This document shows, piece after piece, positions 9,432 through 19,316 of a stretch of DNA of 64,000 nt. Below the pieces are notes generated by a model that saw only the letters and a program-made list of their open reading frames with translations, did no database searches and had not been told where the DNA came from. A program made the position numbers and the translations under genes. Source of the DNA: Sulfodiicoccus acidiphilus (GTDB lineage Archaea > Thermoproteota > Thermoprotei_A > Sulfolobales > Sulfolobaceae); assembly GCF_003967175.1 (NCBI RefSeq), contig NZ_AP018553.1, positions 806,001-870,000 on the forward strand, given 5' to 3'. Numbering within the stretch: the first letter of the stretch is position 1; every line of letters starts with the position of its first letter.

Positions 9432-10201
9432 GCGATCTACTGCTAGCACCAGTTTACAAGCTGTACGAAAGACGCCTCTGGAACGAGATAAAGGATGGCC
9501 CTCTTCCAAACCACGTGGGGATAATACCAGACGGAAATAGAAGATGGGCCAGAGACAGGAGGGAGCCCCTGAGTTCCGCCTACTACCAAGGCTACAGGAA
9601 ATTGAGAGAGGTACTCATTTGGCTCCTAGAAATGGGAGTTAAGAACGTCACAGTCTTCGCTCTATCTTCCGAGAACTGTTCCAGGAGATCTAGGGAGGAG
9701 TTAGATACTGTAATGAGCTACATAAAACTGGGGCTTGAGGAATTACTTAGCGGCGGATTTGTAGATAAATACAAAGTGAAAGTGAGGTCGATCGGCAAAG
9801 TAGAATGTCTTAGCGACGACCTTAGAGACGCCATAAGAAAGGTAACGGAACATACGTCAAATTACGATGAACGGAAGCTAAACATCGCGATATGCTATGG
9901 GGGGAGGCAGGAGATCCTCGACGCAGTGAAGAAATTAATGTCGTCTGTAGACTTAAGGAACTTCGACCCAGATAAACTGAATGAGGAGCTGTTCAGATCG
10001 TACTTCTACTTACCTGACATAGATGACATGGATCTAGTTATAAGGACGTCAGGAGAGATAAGGATAAGTAACTTCCTCCTCTGGCACATCGCATATTCGG
10101 AACTGTTCTTCTGCGAAGTGTACTGGCCAGAGTTCAGAAGGATAGACCTATGGAGGGCAATAAGGTCCTTTCAGAAGAGGAAGAGAAACTTCGGGGCTTA
10201 G
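9419..10201 (+). CDS. uppS: cis-prenyltransferase (undecaprenyl-type diphosphate synthase)
   Basis: 260 residues from GTG 9419. The signature [13 protein letters not shown] places the catalytic Asp at residue 38, and the C-terminal DLVIRTSGE...[15 protein letters not shown] motif binds diphosphate. In Sulfolobales the product is the C45-C55 polyprenyl (dolichyl-type) lipid that carries N-glycans for S-layer proteins. It overlaps lysK and is probably co-transcribed with it. It converges on aspS with a 4-nt overlap. Confidence 0.9.
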   Translation: MSRVSDLLLAPVYKLYERRLWNEIKDGPLPNHVGIIPDGNRRWARDRREPLSSAYYQGYRKLREVLIWLLEMGVKNVTVFALSSENCSRRSREELDTVMSYIKLGLEELLSGGFVDKYKVKVRSIGKVECLSDDLRDAIRKVTEHTSNYDERKLNIAICYGGRQEILDAVKKLMSSVDLRNFDPDKLNEELFRSYFYLPDIDDMDLVIRTSGEIRISNFLLWHIAYSELFFCEVYWPEFRRIDLWRAIRSFQKRKRNFGA

Positions 10202-11490
10202 GGAGTGAGTCTTTTCTTATCTCTCGGGAAAGCAACTACGTCCTTTACACTACTAAGACCTGTTAGCATTAGCATAACCCTAGATAGACCCATACCGAAG
10301 CCAGCGTGAGGAGGCATGCCATAATCGAACCACCTCAGGAAGAACTCGAAGCTCTGTGGATTGAGCCCGCGCTGTTTAAGCGCTTCCTCCAACACTTCCC
10401 TACTACTGTTCCTAGTACTTCCCGACACTATCTCTAGGGACTTATATATCAAGTCGAAACTCTCTGAGACCGTGGGATCGTCCGACCTGGCCTTAGTGTA
10501 GAACGGCCTAGCACTGGAGGGCCAGTCAGTTATGAAGTAGAGGTCCTTCCTTAACGCTTTGTTGAGTACCCTGAGGTAAGGGGTACTGAGATCATCGCCG
10601 AACTTGACGTCCTCTCCCTCCTTCCTGAGGATCTCTATACTCTCCCTGTAAGTTATCCTAGGTATAGGAAATTCGAATTTAGGTAGTTCGTAGTTTAGTT
10701 GTTTCAAACACTCTGAGCACTCACTCCCCACTCCGTCTAACATTCCCTTGATTAGATCCTCCAATAGCTCCATAACGTCGTTATAGTCAAAGAAGGCCGC
10801 CTCCACGTCCATACTCACGAACTCCGAGAGGTGGTAGGGGGTATCTGACTCCTCCGCTCTCCATGCAGGGGCGACTTCGAACACTCTCTCTACGCTTCCC
10901 GCCAACAGCTCCTTATAGAGCTGAGGACTTTGGGCTAGGAAAGCCTCCCTTCCAAAGTAGATCACAGGGAAAAGCGCGGCTCCTCCCTCTGTGGCCGAGG
11001 CTATTATCTTCGGAGTAAATACCTCTAGGAACCCCCTAGCGTAGAGCTTCTGCCTAAAGGCCTTAACGGCGGCGGACTGAATCTTCATCACCGCCTGCAT
11101 TTCCAACCTCCTGAGGTCCAGGACTCTTTCCCTCAGGCGAGTGTCTATATCTGCGCTCACCTTATCGGAGACGTCCAAAGGCAGGGGGGCCTTCGCCTTA
11201 GATAGGATGGAAAGTTCAGAAACCTTAACTTCGATCCCTCGAGGTGCCCTCTTGTCTACCTTCACGGTGCCCTTAACTCTCACCACAGACTCCTGAGTCA
11301 ACTCTTGAGCTGAGTGAAAGGCTTGGTCTCCCTTCTCGACAACTAACTGCACGATGCCAGTTCCATCCCTTAAAACTATGAACTTCTTTCCTCCTAGATC
11401 CCTTAGTGTATGAACCCACCCTGCTAAAAAAATGTCCTTGCCTTCGAGGCTCTCGTTCACTTCCCTCGCGGTGTGCGTCTTGAACATCAT
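10198..11490 (-). CDS. aspS: aspartyl-tRNA synthetase, archaeal, probably non-discriminating
   Basis: 430 residues (429 from ATG 11487). OB-fold anticodon domain first ([15 protein letters not shown]), then the class II core with [11 protein letters not shown] (motif 3) at the C-terminus. Counting from ATG 11487, the specificity positions read His26 and Pro82, the combination I associate with non-discriminating archaeal AspRS, which also charge tRNA-Asn for transamidation. That sub-type call is inference. The upstream KH-domain gene overlaps it by ATGA. Confidence 0.88.
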   Translation of the reverse strand: MMFKTHTAREVNESLEGKDIFLAGWVHTLRDLGGKKFIVLRDGTGIVQLVVEKGDQAFHSAQELTQESVVRVKGTVKVDKRAPRGIEVKVSELSILSKAKAPLPLDVSDKVSADIDTRLRERVLDLRRLEMQAVMKIQSAAVKAFRQKLYARGFLEVFTPKIIASATEGGAALFPVIYFGREAFLAQSPQLYKELLAGSVERVFEVAPAWRAEESDTPYHLSEFVSMDVEAAFFDYNDVMELLEDLIKGMLDGVGSECSECLKQLNYELPKFEFPIPRITYRESIEILRKEGEDVKFGDDLSTPYLRVLNKALRKDLYFITDWPSSARPFYTKARSDDPTVSESFDLIYKSLEIVSGSTRNSSREVLEEALKQRGLNPQSFEFFLRWFDYGMPPHAGFGMGLSRVMLMLTGLSSVKDVVAFPRDKKRLTP

Positions 11491-11999
11491 TCGACCCTTA
11501 TCTTGACTGTGGTGGAATATAACTTAGAGAGGGCCCTCTCCAGTTCCAACGTCCCACTAGGGAGATACCTTCTTTCGTTTTTCGATACCCTTACCACATA
11601 CTGCACTGTCCCGTCAGGTAACCATAGGGTGTTGACTCCAAGAACTCTGGCGGGAGAGAGTAACTGGGATGCGCTGGCCTTTAGGTCGTTGACTTTCTCG
11701 ACTATCCTGACAGTTTTCACCTTCAACTTCTCTTGGAGCGCTTTGGAAACCTTAACCCACCTGCTCTGTGTCATGTTTGGGCCGCTGGTGACAACGAGAA
11801 CTAATAAGTGGCCTATCCTTATAGCTCTATGATATACCGAGTCCTTCAGTTCCCTAAATTGAGACTCCTCGAGTTCTAGAAGAACTCTCATTATCTCAAC
11901 CTCCCCCGAGTCTACATCGCCCGAGTCAACTAGGCCCTGACATCGGTCGCAAAGAAGCCCGCTCCTGACGCACACTGAGTCCAGAGGAATCTTCATCAC
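11487..11999 (-). CDS. archaeal zinc-finger/KH-domain protein, probable transcription elongation factor (NusA-like)
   Basis: 170 residues. An N-terminal [20 protein letters not shown] zinc motif (two or three Cys visible) precedes a KH-like RNA-binding domain and a C-terminal region with [10 protein letters not shown]. Crenarchaeal proteins of this layout are annotated as predicted transcription elongation factors; a direct function is not established here. Translationally coupled to aspS. Confidence 0.7.
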   Translation of the reverse strand: MMKIPLDSVCVRSGLLCDRCQGLVDSGDVDSGEVEIMRVLLELEESQFRELKDSVYHRAIRIGHLLVLVVTSGPNMTQSRWVKVSKALQEKLKVKTVRIVEKVNDLKASASQLLSPARVLGVNTLWLPDGTVQYVVRVSKNERRYLPSGTLELERALSKLYSTTVKIRVE

Positions 12000-12061
12000 A
12001 CTCTCACTTCCTTACCACAACACTTTTGAACTCCTCCCTAAATAATTTAGCTAGGTCCGTC

Positions 12062-12232
12062 ATGCCACTAACCGATCCAGCGCAAGTCCAAATTGTTTAC
12101 AACAGGGTGTTCGCGAAGAAAGTATGCAGAGAGTGTGGAGCCCTGAACTCTATCAGGGCGGTGAAGTGTAGGAGGTGTCATAGCTACAACCTCAGACCAA
12201 AGAAGAAGGAGATAGCGAGCAAGAAGTCCTAA
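12062..12232 (+). CDS. rpl40e: large ribosomal subunit protein eL40
   Basis: 56 residues from ATG 12062. Zinc-binding [19 protein letters not shown] with four Cys and a basic tail identify L40e. An in-frame upstream codon at 12026 would add 12 non-conserved residues and is rejected. It stops one base before the convergent nucleotidyltransferase-like gene. Confidence 0.93.
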   Translation: MPLTDPAQVQIVYNRVFAKKVCRECGALNSIRAVKCRRCHSYNLRPKKKEIASKKS

Positions 12233-12787
12233 TCACACCCTCAGACCTAAGCCACTCAATCTTTCCCTAATACTCTTCGAGTTCTCTTCGAAAAGTTCCA
12301 CATGTGAGGACAGATACCCTCTATCAAGTTTTATCTTACCGTCTGCCACGTAGATTAGGAGGGACTTGAGTTCCTCCTCGTCCTCCTCTCTGAACGCGTT
12401 CAACTTGAGCAGGAAGTAGTCCTCTATTCTGACACCCTTGAACTCCCTCTTCCCCAACCTTACGACTTCTGCCGACTCCAGCACCTTGGGGGGGACGAAA
12501 AAGTCCTGCAAGTTATCGTAGAAGTCGACTTGGAGCTGCTGTTCCTCAACGTCCACGATCAACCTAGGCGTATCTATGGGAGTTCTACCCAACTCCCACC
12601 CATTTTCTTCAGAGAGCACTATTATGGGTCCCTCATCTAGTAACAACCCGTTCACGAACAAGTCCACATCACTCTCTGTACCCTTCCTCCCTAGCGCCAC
12701 ATCTACCACTGTATCTCCTATCACAACAAATTCGACCCTTTCCCCTATCTTCGCGAGGATGTCGCCGACCTTATCGAACTTAATCAT
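12233..12787 (-). CDS. nucleotidyltransferase-fold protein
   Basis: 184 residues. GDTVVDVALGRKGTESDVDLFV resembles the Gx(n)SDxD metal-binding site of minimal nucleotidyltransferases, and a third acidic residue may be in VDFYD near residue 90. Substrate unknown; the C-terminal helical part resembles domains that position tRNA or protein targets. Convergent with eL40. The family call is moderate and no role is inferred. Confidence 0.55.
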   Translation of the reverse strand: MIKFDKVGDILAKIGERVEFVVIGDTVVDVALGRKGTESDVDLFVNGLLLDEGPIIVLSEENGWELGRTPIDTPRLIVDVEEQQLQVDFYDNLQDFFVPPKVLESAEVVRLGKREFKGVRIEDYFLLKLNAFREEDEEELKSLLIYVADGKIKLDRGYLSSHVELFEENSKSIRERLSGLGLRV

Positions 12788-12854
12788 TTGGGTTCGCTAT
12801 CCCTTCTGTGACGTATGTTAAAACATTTTTACTCCCGCTGGCACCTTAAGGTGC

Positions 12855-12964
12855 GCCGGGGTGGCCGAGCGGTCAAAGGCGACACCGCCCAAGGGCGGCG
12901 CTAAGGGCTGCAGAGAATGCCGAAGAGACCCGTTAAATCGCGGGTTCGAATCCCGCCCCCGGCT
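12855..12964 (+). tRNA. tRNA-Cys (GCA) with two introns
   Basis: Acceptor GCCGGGG/CCCCGGC, three-pair D stem, T arm GCGGG-TTCGAAT-CCCGC and discriminator U73, a Cys identity element. The anticodon stem ACGGG/CCCGT forms only after removing 12884-12904 (21 nt, between positions 28 and 29) and 12914-12927 (14 nt, between 37 and 38). The first intron has a textbook bulge-helix-bulge: bulge AC|A, 4-bp helix GGCG/CGCT, bulge AA|G, inner hairpin CCGCC-CAAG-GGCGG. The second has the same plan with one G/A mismatch in the central helix. Anticodon GCA is at 12910-12912. Confidence 0.88.
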
Positions 12965-13250
12965 TTTCCACATTCTCCTTTAAGAATCAGGAGTAAGTTG
13001 AGGAAACCCAATCTGATTGGCCTCAGAGCTGCAGAGATAAAAGTCTTCACCTTTCAGACCGCCCATCGCACATCACAGGCCAGCTGAGGTAATGATTGAA
13101 ATATATACGTCAGTAGTCATAAGATTTAACTTCCTTGCACTTTCGATCATAGGCTCAACTTTGAAGTACACACAGCGCAACCAACCTAGGATTGGAGCTC
13201 TTTCGGAAAAACACCAAAGACTTTAAACTACTGATGTCTAGTAATTCCAT

Positions 13251-14125
<875 letters not shown>

Positions 14126-14764
14126 TTAATCTACGAAACCACTAGAACGCTCAGAAACCAAGAGGTAAGCGATTTCCATCAACTGAATAGGCACGTCTAG
14201 GGGTCCTTCCGCTGAGTAAGAATATAATCTCTCGTCGAAGGGAACTACCCCACACACCGACACTTCAAGTTCTTCACAGAGTCTCCTGAATTTAGAGGAA
14301 TTGGCTAACTCCTCCGGAACTGGCGGAACCATATTAACTACTAATCCAGCATTTACGGCATGCGTGTGACCTCTAAGGAAGCTCGCCAATGCTATAGTGC
14401 TTTTAACGCTAGAAATCGACGAGTCAGTGACGTAGACTCTCTTAGCTACCTCTCCTCCAAAAAGGGGTTCTGTTTTCACCTTCCACCTCGTTATTGGGGG
14501 CGGATCCAATACACAGACCTCCTGATTTCTCAACTTGATCAACTCGACCGCGGGACCCTCACCTCTCACTTTGATGCTATTTACTCTCCCTTCTAGACTT
14601 CTCCCATTTCCTATCAGTCTCTCAAGGACGTAGGAGGACCAATTAAGAGGATCCATGTCTAGGAGCAGAACTTCCCTCCCCTGCTTGGCCAACTGAAGTG
14701 CTAAAGTTGCCGCTACTGTGGACTTCCCCACCCCACCCTTAGCTCCCAGCACTAGGAGGAACAT
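14126..14764 (-). CDS. ParA/MinD-family P-loop ATPase
   Basis: 212 residues. The deviant Walker A GAKGGVGKST begins at residue 8, LLLDMDP (A' motif) follows near residue 35, and CVLDPPP is the Walker B-like strand. Such ATPases act in partitioning, surface-appendage positioning or metal-cluster assembly. With no CxxC motif or partner gene nearby the role is open. Divergent from the FAD oxidoreductase. Confidence 0.8.
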   Translation of the reverse strand: MFLLVLGAKGGVGKSTVAATLALQLAKQGREVLLLDMDPLNWSSYVLERLIGNGRSLEGRVNSIKVRGEGPAVELIKLRNQEVCVLDPPPITRWKVKTEPLFGGEVAKRVYVTDSSISSVKSTIALASFLRGHTHAVNAGLVVNMVPPVPEELANSSKFRRLCEELEVSVCGVVPFDERLYSYSAEGPLDVPIQLMEIAYLLVSERSSGFVD

Positions 14765-14887
14765 CGATTGAAACTACTAAGCCGTCTTAATAAGGTGTGT
14801 AAGAATTCTCCTCGAAGATTTCTAACAGAAATGTTCTATTTTCTGACTCGAGTTGCAGATTTAGACCCTGAGGTGTTAGACTGACAG

Positions 14888-16146
14888 ATGAGAGTCTGCG
14901 TAATAGGTGGAGGACACAACGGATTGGTGGCAGCCAACGTTCTAGCCGAGGCAGGTGTGGAAGTGGAGGTCTTCGAAGCTAGGAACGTCCCTGGAGGTCT
15001 GGCAGACTCTAGAGAGTTCAAGGGAGTGAAAGTCAGTAGGGCCTCCTACGTACTGGGACTCATGCCTTCTTCACTAGTGAAGAAGTTTGGGATACCTACC
15101 ATAAAACAGGATCCTTTTCAGACCCTCTTCGTGGACGGTAAGGTCTACCCGTTCTGGAGGGAGCCAGAGAAGAGGAGGAAAGAGCTTCTGACTAGAGGAC
15201 TAGAGCTCTTCCCCGAGTTCGATCGTAAACTGTTGGAGTTCAAGAAAATGATTGATGAGGAGTTCACCTTCCTTGATTCTCCACCTTCCATGGAGGACGT
15301 TAAGGAGGAGGCCAAGCGAAGAGGAGTTGAAGAGATCATGGAACTCTCTTCAGGGAAGTTTTTAGAGCGATACCTCCCTAAAGAACTTCACAGAGCCTTC
15401 ATTTACCCAGGCATGTACGACTCCCCTGCCTATTTAGTCGCATACTTCTACAGTCCGCAATGGTCGGTGGTCCCTGGAGGTATGGGAACAATTGGAAAGA
15501 TTTTGGCGCAAAGAGCGCAATCCCTTGGTGCTAAGCTCAGACTAGGCAACTTAGTTTCTAGGATAGAAGCTGAAGGTGGTAGGATTAAGTGGATTGAGTC
15601 TGGAAGAAAGAAGTTTCAATTTGACGCAGTGATTTCCGCTACAAGTCCACTAGTGACTTGGAAGCTGATAGGTGAGGCACCGAAGGTTCAATCGATGCGG
15701 CCTCATTGGGTGAAGTATAACATGGTCTTTAGGGAGATTCCAAAGCTGCCGGAGGCCCTGAAACCATTCTATGCTTCCATATTGGACATAGAAGCAGGTG
15801 AACTACTGTTCCATTCTGCCTCAGACGATTCTCTGGGGGAATAGTAGCCAGCTTCATGGGAAGTTTGGAGGAACTATACGAGCTAATTCCAGATATAAAG
15901 GAGAAGATCATAGGGATAGACTTGCTAGATTCAAAGGAGGCCGAGACTGAGTACTACTTACCTGGTGGAGACCTCAATCACCTTCCTATGAAGGTGCCGT
16001 ACCTTTTTGACGGCAGGCCTGGATACAGAACTGAGTTTCAGGGTCTGTACATGGGAAGTGCAGGGAGTTACCCAGGTGGACAGGTGACTGGGATACCAGG
16101 ATTTAACGCTGCACAAGCTCTCTTGAAGGACATGGGAATAAAGTAG
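14888..16146 (+). CDS. FAD-dependent oxidoreductase, CrtI/phytoene-desaturase-like, one frame break
   Basis: N-terminal dinucleotide motif VIGGGHNGLVAANVLAEAG followed by VEVFEARNVPGG; C-terminal FAD contact GSAGSYPGGQVTGIPGFNAAQALL. The frame breaks at GGGGG 15835-15839: as given it stops at TAG (15842-15844), while one extra G reads on as SLGGIVASFMGSLEEL into the second half (ATG 15856). Both halves are intact and family-like, so recent damage, recoding or a base-call error are all possible. Substrate unknown; flavoenzymes of this type desaturate isoprenoids or oxidise amines. Confidence 0.75.
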
Positions 16147-16261
16147 TCGACTTAGGAGTGGAGCTGAGGTGTGGACCACTTACGAAAACTCCTTTCACTT
16201 CTATACTTTGCTCAAGGTAATTGTGCCTCTGAGAGCGGGGAACCATGTTACACATCGGTGG

Positions 16262-16320
16262 AATCGTTTACATAAGAAGGGGTTAAGGGGGCGGAAAGCC
16301 TCTCGCGGACGGCCTCTCCT
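16262..16320 (+). mobile_element. IS right-end fragment (GGGGGCGGAAAGCCTC type)
   Basis: Contains GGGGTTAAGGGGGCGGAAAGCCTC, the same end sequence as found (often inverted) at 17097, 19138, 25220, 31420, 38240 and 46730. It is the terminal stem of a TnpB-type insertion sequence with no gene attached. Confidence 0.5.
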
Positions 16321-16349
16321 TTAAATTCAGTTTTTTAGTATATGAGCGA

Positions 16350-16588
16350 CACTGAGGACCTCCCCAGCTCTACTGAGAGCTTAATGGTACTGAGGGAGGG
16401 TCGACTACTATCTCTCACTCTCGTTCGTGGGATCCGGAGGTAACTCGACGAGGATCCACCTTTTCGTGGGGAGACTCCGGAGCCCCGACTGCCCACCAAA
16501 CTAGAGATGTCGTCATGAACTGACGGTGGGAACTGTGAAACCCTTGGAGGGGAACCCTTCTAGGGGGGAAGTCAGCTCTTCACTACTC
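16350..16588 (+). mobile_element. MITE-like TnpB-derived element, copy 2
   Basis: Starts with a stretch resembling a TnpB N-terminal coding end (CTCCCCAGCTC...CTGAGGGAGGG), skips the rest, and continues with CGACTGCCCACCAAAC, GGTGGGAACTGTGAAACCC and GGGGGGAAGTCAGCTC. It aligns block by block with 25309-25557. Confidence 0.65.
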
Positions 16589-16639
16589 CAGTGAATTTAG
16601 CACTGGACTTTGGGGTTTGAGCTTCTTAGAATTTTCATG

Positions 16640-17112
16640 AATTTGTATCTAATCCTCAGCCCTTGGGCATCACCAGAGTCTCGGGTTAACCTGCTCATAC
16701 CCCCCTTTAGCGCGATGACCCCGTTCCACTCCGTGGTATTTCACCCACGGGGGAACCAGCGCGTCTTGAGGTAGATATTCGAAGACGTGTTCAACTGCCT
16801 ATCGAGGGTGAACCCACACCTCCTGCACTTGAAAGTCCTGCCAACCTTTCGAAAACCCATTCACGTCTGGAACGGGACTTAGACGTAAGACATGGGCGCC
16901 TCCTTCACAAAAGAACCGTAAAGAGGAGCCTGATATTTCAAGATACGGTGGATAGTCTCCCAAAAAGTTCTTGAAACCTTCTCAGAAAGAGAATTATTAG
17001 CGTCCTGGAACATTGATTGTTTACCCAACTTCTCAACGGCCCATAATAACAGGGGATACGTCTCCACTGACTTTCTCCCCGCCACTAACGGCGAGGCCTT
17101 CCGCCCCCTCAA
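16640..17112 (-). pseudogene. tnpB: decayed TnpB (C-terminal third), relic 1
   Basis: The minus strand reads AVEKLGKQSMFQDANNSLSE...TFWETIHRILKYQAPLYGSFVKEAPMSYV, then after stops and a shift MGFRKVGRTFKCRRCGFTLD, a TnpB zinc ribbon with the DRQLN segment. The front part of the gene is missing and is replaced by an unrelated IS right end at 17085-17135. Several stops remove any coding capacity. Confidence 0.75.
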
Positions 17113-17135
17113 TCCCCTATTCTGTAAGCGGTTTA
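17085..17135 (-). mobile_element. IS right-end hairpin fragment
   Basis: GGCGAGGCCTTCCGCCCCC and TCAATCCCCTATTCTGTAA, the same terminal sequence seen at 19138-19180. It lies at the broken edge of TnpB relic 1, so one element probably inserted into the other. Confidence 0.45.
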
Positions 17136-17569
17136 CAAATTTGTTAACAATCTCTAACGGGGTTCCTGTCGCGGTGAGAATACTTCTTCAATAACTCATT
17201 ACCATTCCTACTGTGTTTTGAAGCGAAGGACTGTATTTTACTCTAAGAACAAGTTAAACCCTGATTTTTGCGAAAATTCTTCGTAGTAAACCCACGCTAC
17301 GAACTGGCACTTCGCGATCCGCTTTAATCTGTGGATAAGGGGATGTGGAGCGAACTTAGGAGATAGCCAACGCTCGAGGCCGTCTAGACCCTCGCACAGG
17401 TGACTCGGTGACGTTAACCCATCGTTGAGTAATCGATTATGCTCCGAGGAAACTTCCCGTAAACTTAAGGGGCGTGGGTCTCAGATGGCGAAGTTTTCGA
17501 TTCCTTGAGGTAAAGGAGCTTACACAGATCGGGTAAACCTTTTATTAGAGGTTGTAAGTAGCGTTTATC

Positions 17570-17656
17570 GGGCCCGTAGCTTAGCATGGTAGAGCGCTCG
17601 GCTGATAAGTGACCTCAGACACCGAGAGGCCGAGGGTTCAAATCCCTCCGGGCCCA
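17570..17656 (+). tRNA. tRNA-Ile (GAU) with intron
   Basis: Acceptor GGGCCCG/CGGGCCC, T arm GAGGG-TTCAAAT-CCCTC, A73. The anticodon stem CTCGG/CCGAG is interrupted by a 13-nt intron at 17608-17620 between positions 37 and 38. Its bulge-helix-bulge is canonical: 4-bp helix CTGA/TCAG flanked by bulges TA|A and AC|A. Anticodon GAT at 17604-17606. A TATA-like CTTTTATTA lies about 30 nt upstream. The opposite-strand DUF131 gene ends inside its 3' acceptor/T-arm region. Confidence 0.93.
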
Positions 17657-17952
17657 CTTCTTCTTCCCTTCAAAAACAATGCTATCGAAACCAAGTAGAG
17701 TGCTACAAGAATCACAGAGATGGTGGCGAATACCCATAGAAATGGACCGAAAAGTTCCTTGGTGCCTGAACCGAAGATTATGGGGAAAGGTCCAATGAAT
17801 ATCGCCCCTGCCAAACTAGAGGGTACTTGAGATGAAGTGGAGAGTAAAGCGCCCAACAGAACTAGAACAAAGCCCACAAAAGTCACTAAAAAGCCAAGTG
17901 CAACTAGCTTCATAGAAAAAGACTCTACGAGGGGCAAATTAATCTTTACCAT
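17638..17952 (-). CDS. small membrane protein, DUF131/TIGR00304 family
   Basis: 104 residues from ATG 17952 (ATG 17913 also possible). There are two or three membrane segments ([22 protein letters not shown], then a Pro/Gly-rich [13 protein letters not shown], then [27 protein letters not shown]), matching the archaeal DUF131 pattern with its GPIPIIFG-like loop. The C-terminus reads into the 3' end of tRNA-Ile on the other strand. Function unknown. Confidence 0.65.
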   Translation of the reverse strand: MVKINLPLVESFSMKLVALGFLVTFVGFVLVLLGALLSTSSQVPSSLAGAIFIGPFPIIFGSGTKELFGPFLWVFATISVILVALYLVSIALFLKGRRSGPGGI

Positions 17953-17959
17953 TATACTG

Positions 17960-19157
17960 GTTCCCTCGGAAATGCCTACAAACCGACTTCTCGCCAAAGG
18001 GCGAAGGTTCCCCCCATCGATTCGGGGTTGCATCTCCCATTAGGGGTAGTCGAGAAGATCGGAGACCCCTCCCATTGAGGTCAATTATCGCAATAACGTC
18101 ACGGTCATTCTCGTAACCGCAAGAGTGACAACGAAAGAACCTATAGCTGACTTCTTTCATTTTCCTCCCGCACCTTGGACAAAATAATGAAGACTTGGGT
18201 TAACATATTCGACAAATAGCCGGTGCTTCTTTGTTTGCCTCTCAACCCAATATCGAATTCTACGGTACTACATCAAGTGTAGCTTATCGTGAAAACTCCT
18301 CGGTAGTTTATCTACATTCTAAATTAGGTTTCTGAGAGTCTCTAACTTAATAAATCCCATAAAGGATTCTCCTATTCTCTTTCCACCTCCTAGGATACTT
18401 CTTTTGAAGGTTCCCAGCTAACGACTTCCAGTGGTGGACCTCGTGAAGGTGTGTAGGAATTCTAACGTGGTGTACATTTTCCTACAACTACTTCAGCCAC
18501 GTTAATGTCGACGGCGATGCTCGATTTCGGCTCCATATGGTTTTTAGAACGCGACTTTCAGGAAAGCCTTATCGCCCTTTACCACTAGCCTCCTTCACCT
18601 TCCATGCTAAATACTCCTTCAAGTTCCTAGGGTAGCCCAGGATTTGAAGCCTTACCAACACTTGCTATACGACCGTTTTGTCTAAGTCTAGATTATAACT
18701 TTAGGTGTTAGCCATACACCTGGCTTATATACGCATCTATCCTCTTTGGGATTATACCATCCCTATAAATTGTTAGGGCATCCCTATAACAATCTTCCGC
18801 GATCTTTGATAGCAGGTTAAACTCCTCTCTCGGTTTAGAGTATAAATCCTCGTGGGCTTTCGCTAAAACGCTCTCTCTTGTGAGCTTTGGATGTTCTCCT
18901 AATAAATCCTCGTGGGCTTTCGCTAAAACGCTCTCTCTTGTGAGCTTTGGATGTTCTCCTACAACTAGAACGCGACGAAACGTAAGGCTTTCGCGTAGTT
19001 GTTCACGAGGGCTGAGAGGGGGATCTGATAGGGGGATCTTCATCGAAGCTGTGGCTCTGATCGCTTTAACCCTCCTAGCCATTAAAGGAATTAGGAAAAA
19101 GAAGAACCTAAGTGTAAGGGGTCTTCCGTCCACACCAGAGGCTTTCCGCCCCCTCAA
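17960..19157 (-). pseudogene. tnpB: decayed full-length TnpB, relic 2
   Basis: C-terminal zinc ribbon [27 protein letters not shown] (18090-18150 region), a degraded core at 18190-18700 that parallels relic 3 at 26570-27200 almost block for block, and an N-terminal part at 18710-19157 ending in ARRVKAIRATASMKI. Stops, shifts and an internal deletion of roughly 170 bp relative to relic 3 make it non-functional. The N-terminal section carries a 60-bp tandem duplication. Its right end (17983-18060) matches that of relic 3. Confidence 0.8.
18843..18960. repeat. near-perfect 60-bp tandem duplication
   Basis: 18841-18900 and 18901-18960 are identical apart from the first one or two bases (taaatcctcgtgggctttcg... 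twice). In the minus-strand frame it duplicates GEHPKLTRESVLAKAHEDL. A duplication this clean inside a decayed gene must be recent or constrained. Confidence 0.95.
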
Positions 19158-19180
19158 CCCCCTATTCTGTAAACTACACC
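19125..19180 (-). mobile_element. IS right-end hairpin fragment
   Basis: AGAGGCTTTCCGCCCCCTCAACCCCCTATTCTGTAA, nearly identical to 17097-17133 and related to 38228-38275 and 46726-46755. No gene of its own. Confidence 0.5.
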
Positions 19181-19316
19181 CACCCTTACGGACGTGGTCT
19201 CCGCGGGCAAGAAACGATGTTGGTTATCTATCCTTTTAGCTCTAAAGACTTTCTAAACCAAAGCTATTTGCTGGAGCGAACCACCCACGCTACGAACTGG
19301 CACTTCGCGATCCGCC

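Noticed and set aside
18841-18960. CRISPR array
   Set aside because: Only two back-to-back 60-bp units without spacers, and they encode part of a TnpB relic. No other regular repeat-spacer pattern was seen in the window.
16147-19316. Integrated virus or plasmid
   Set aside because: tRNA-Ile is in the region, but no integrase gene and no direct repeat of the tRNA 3' end were found; the content is IS relics.
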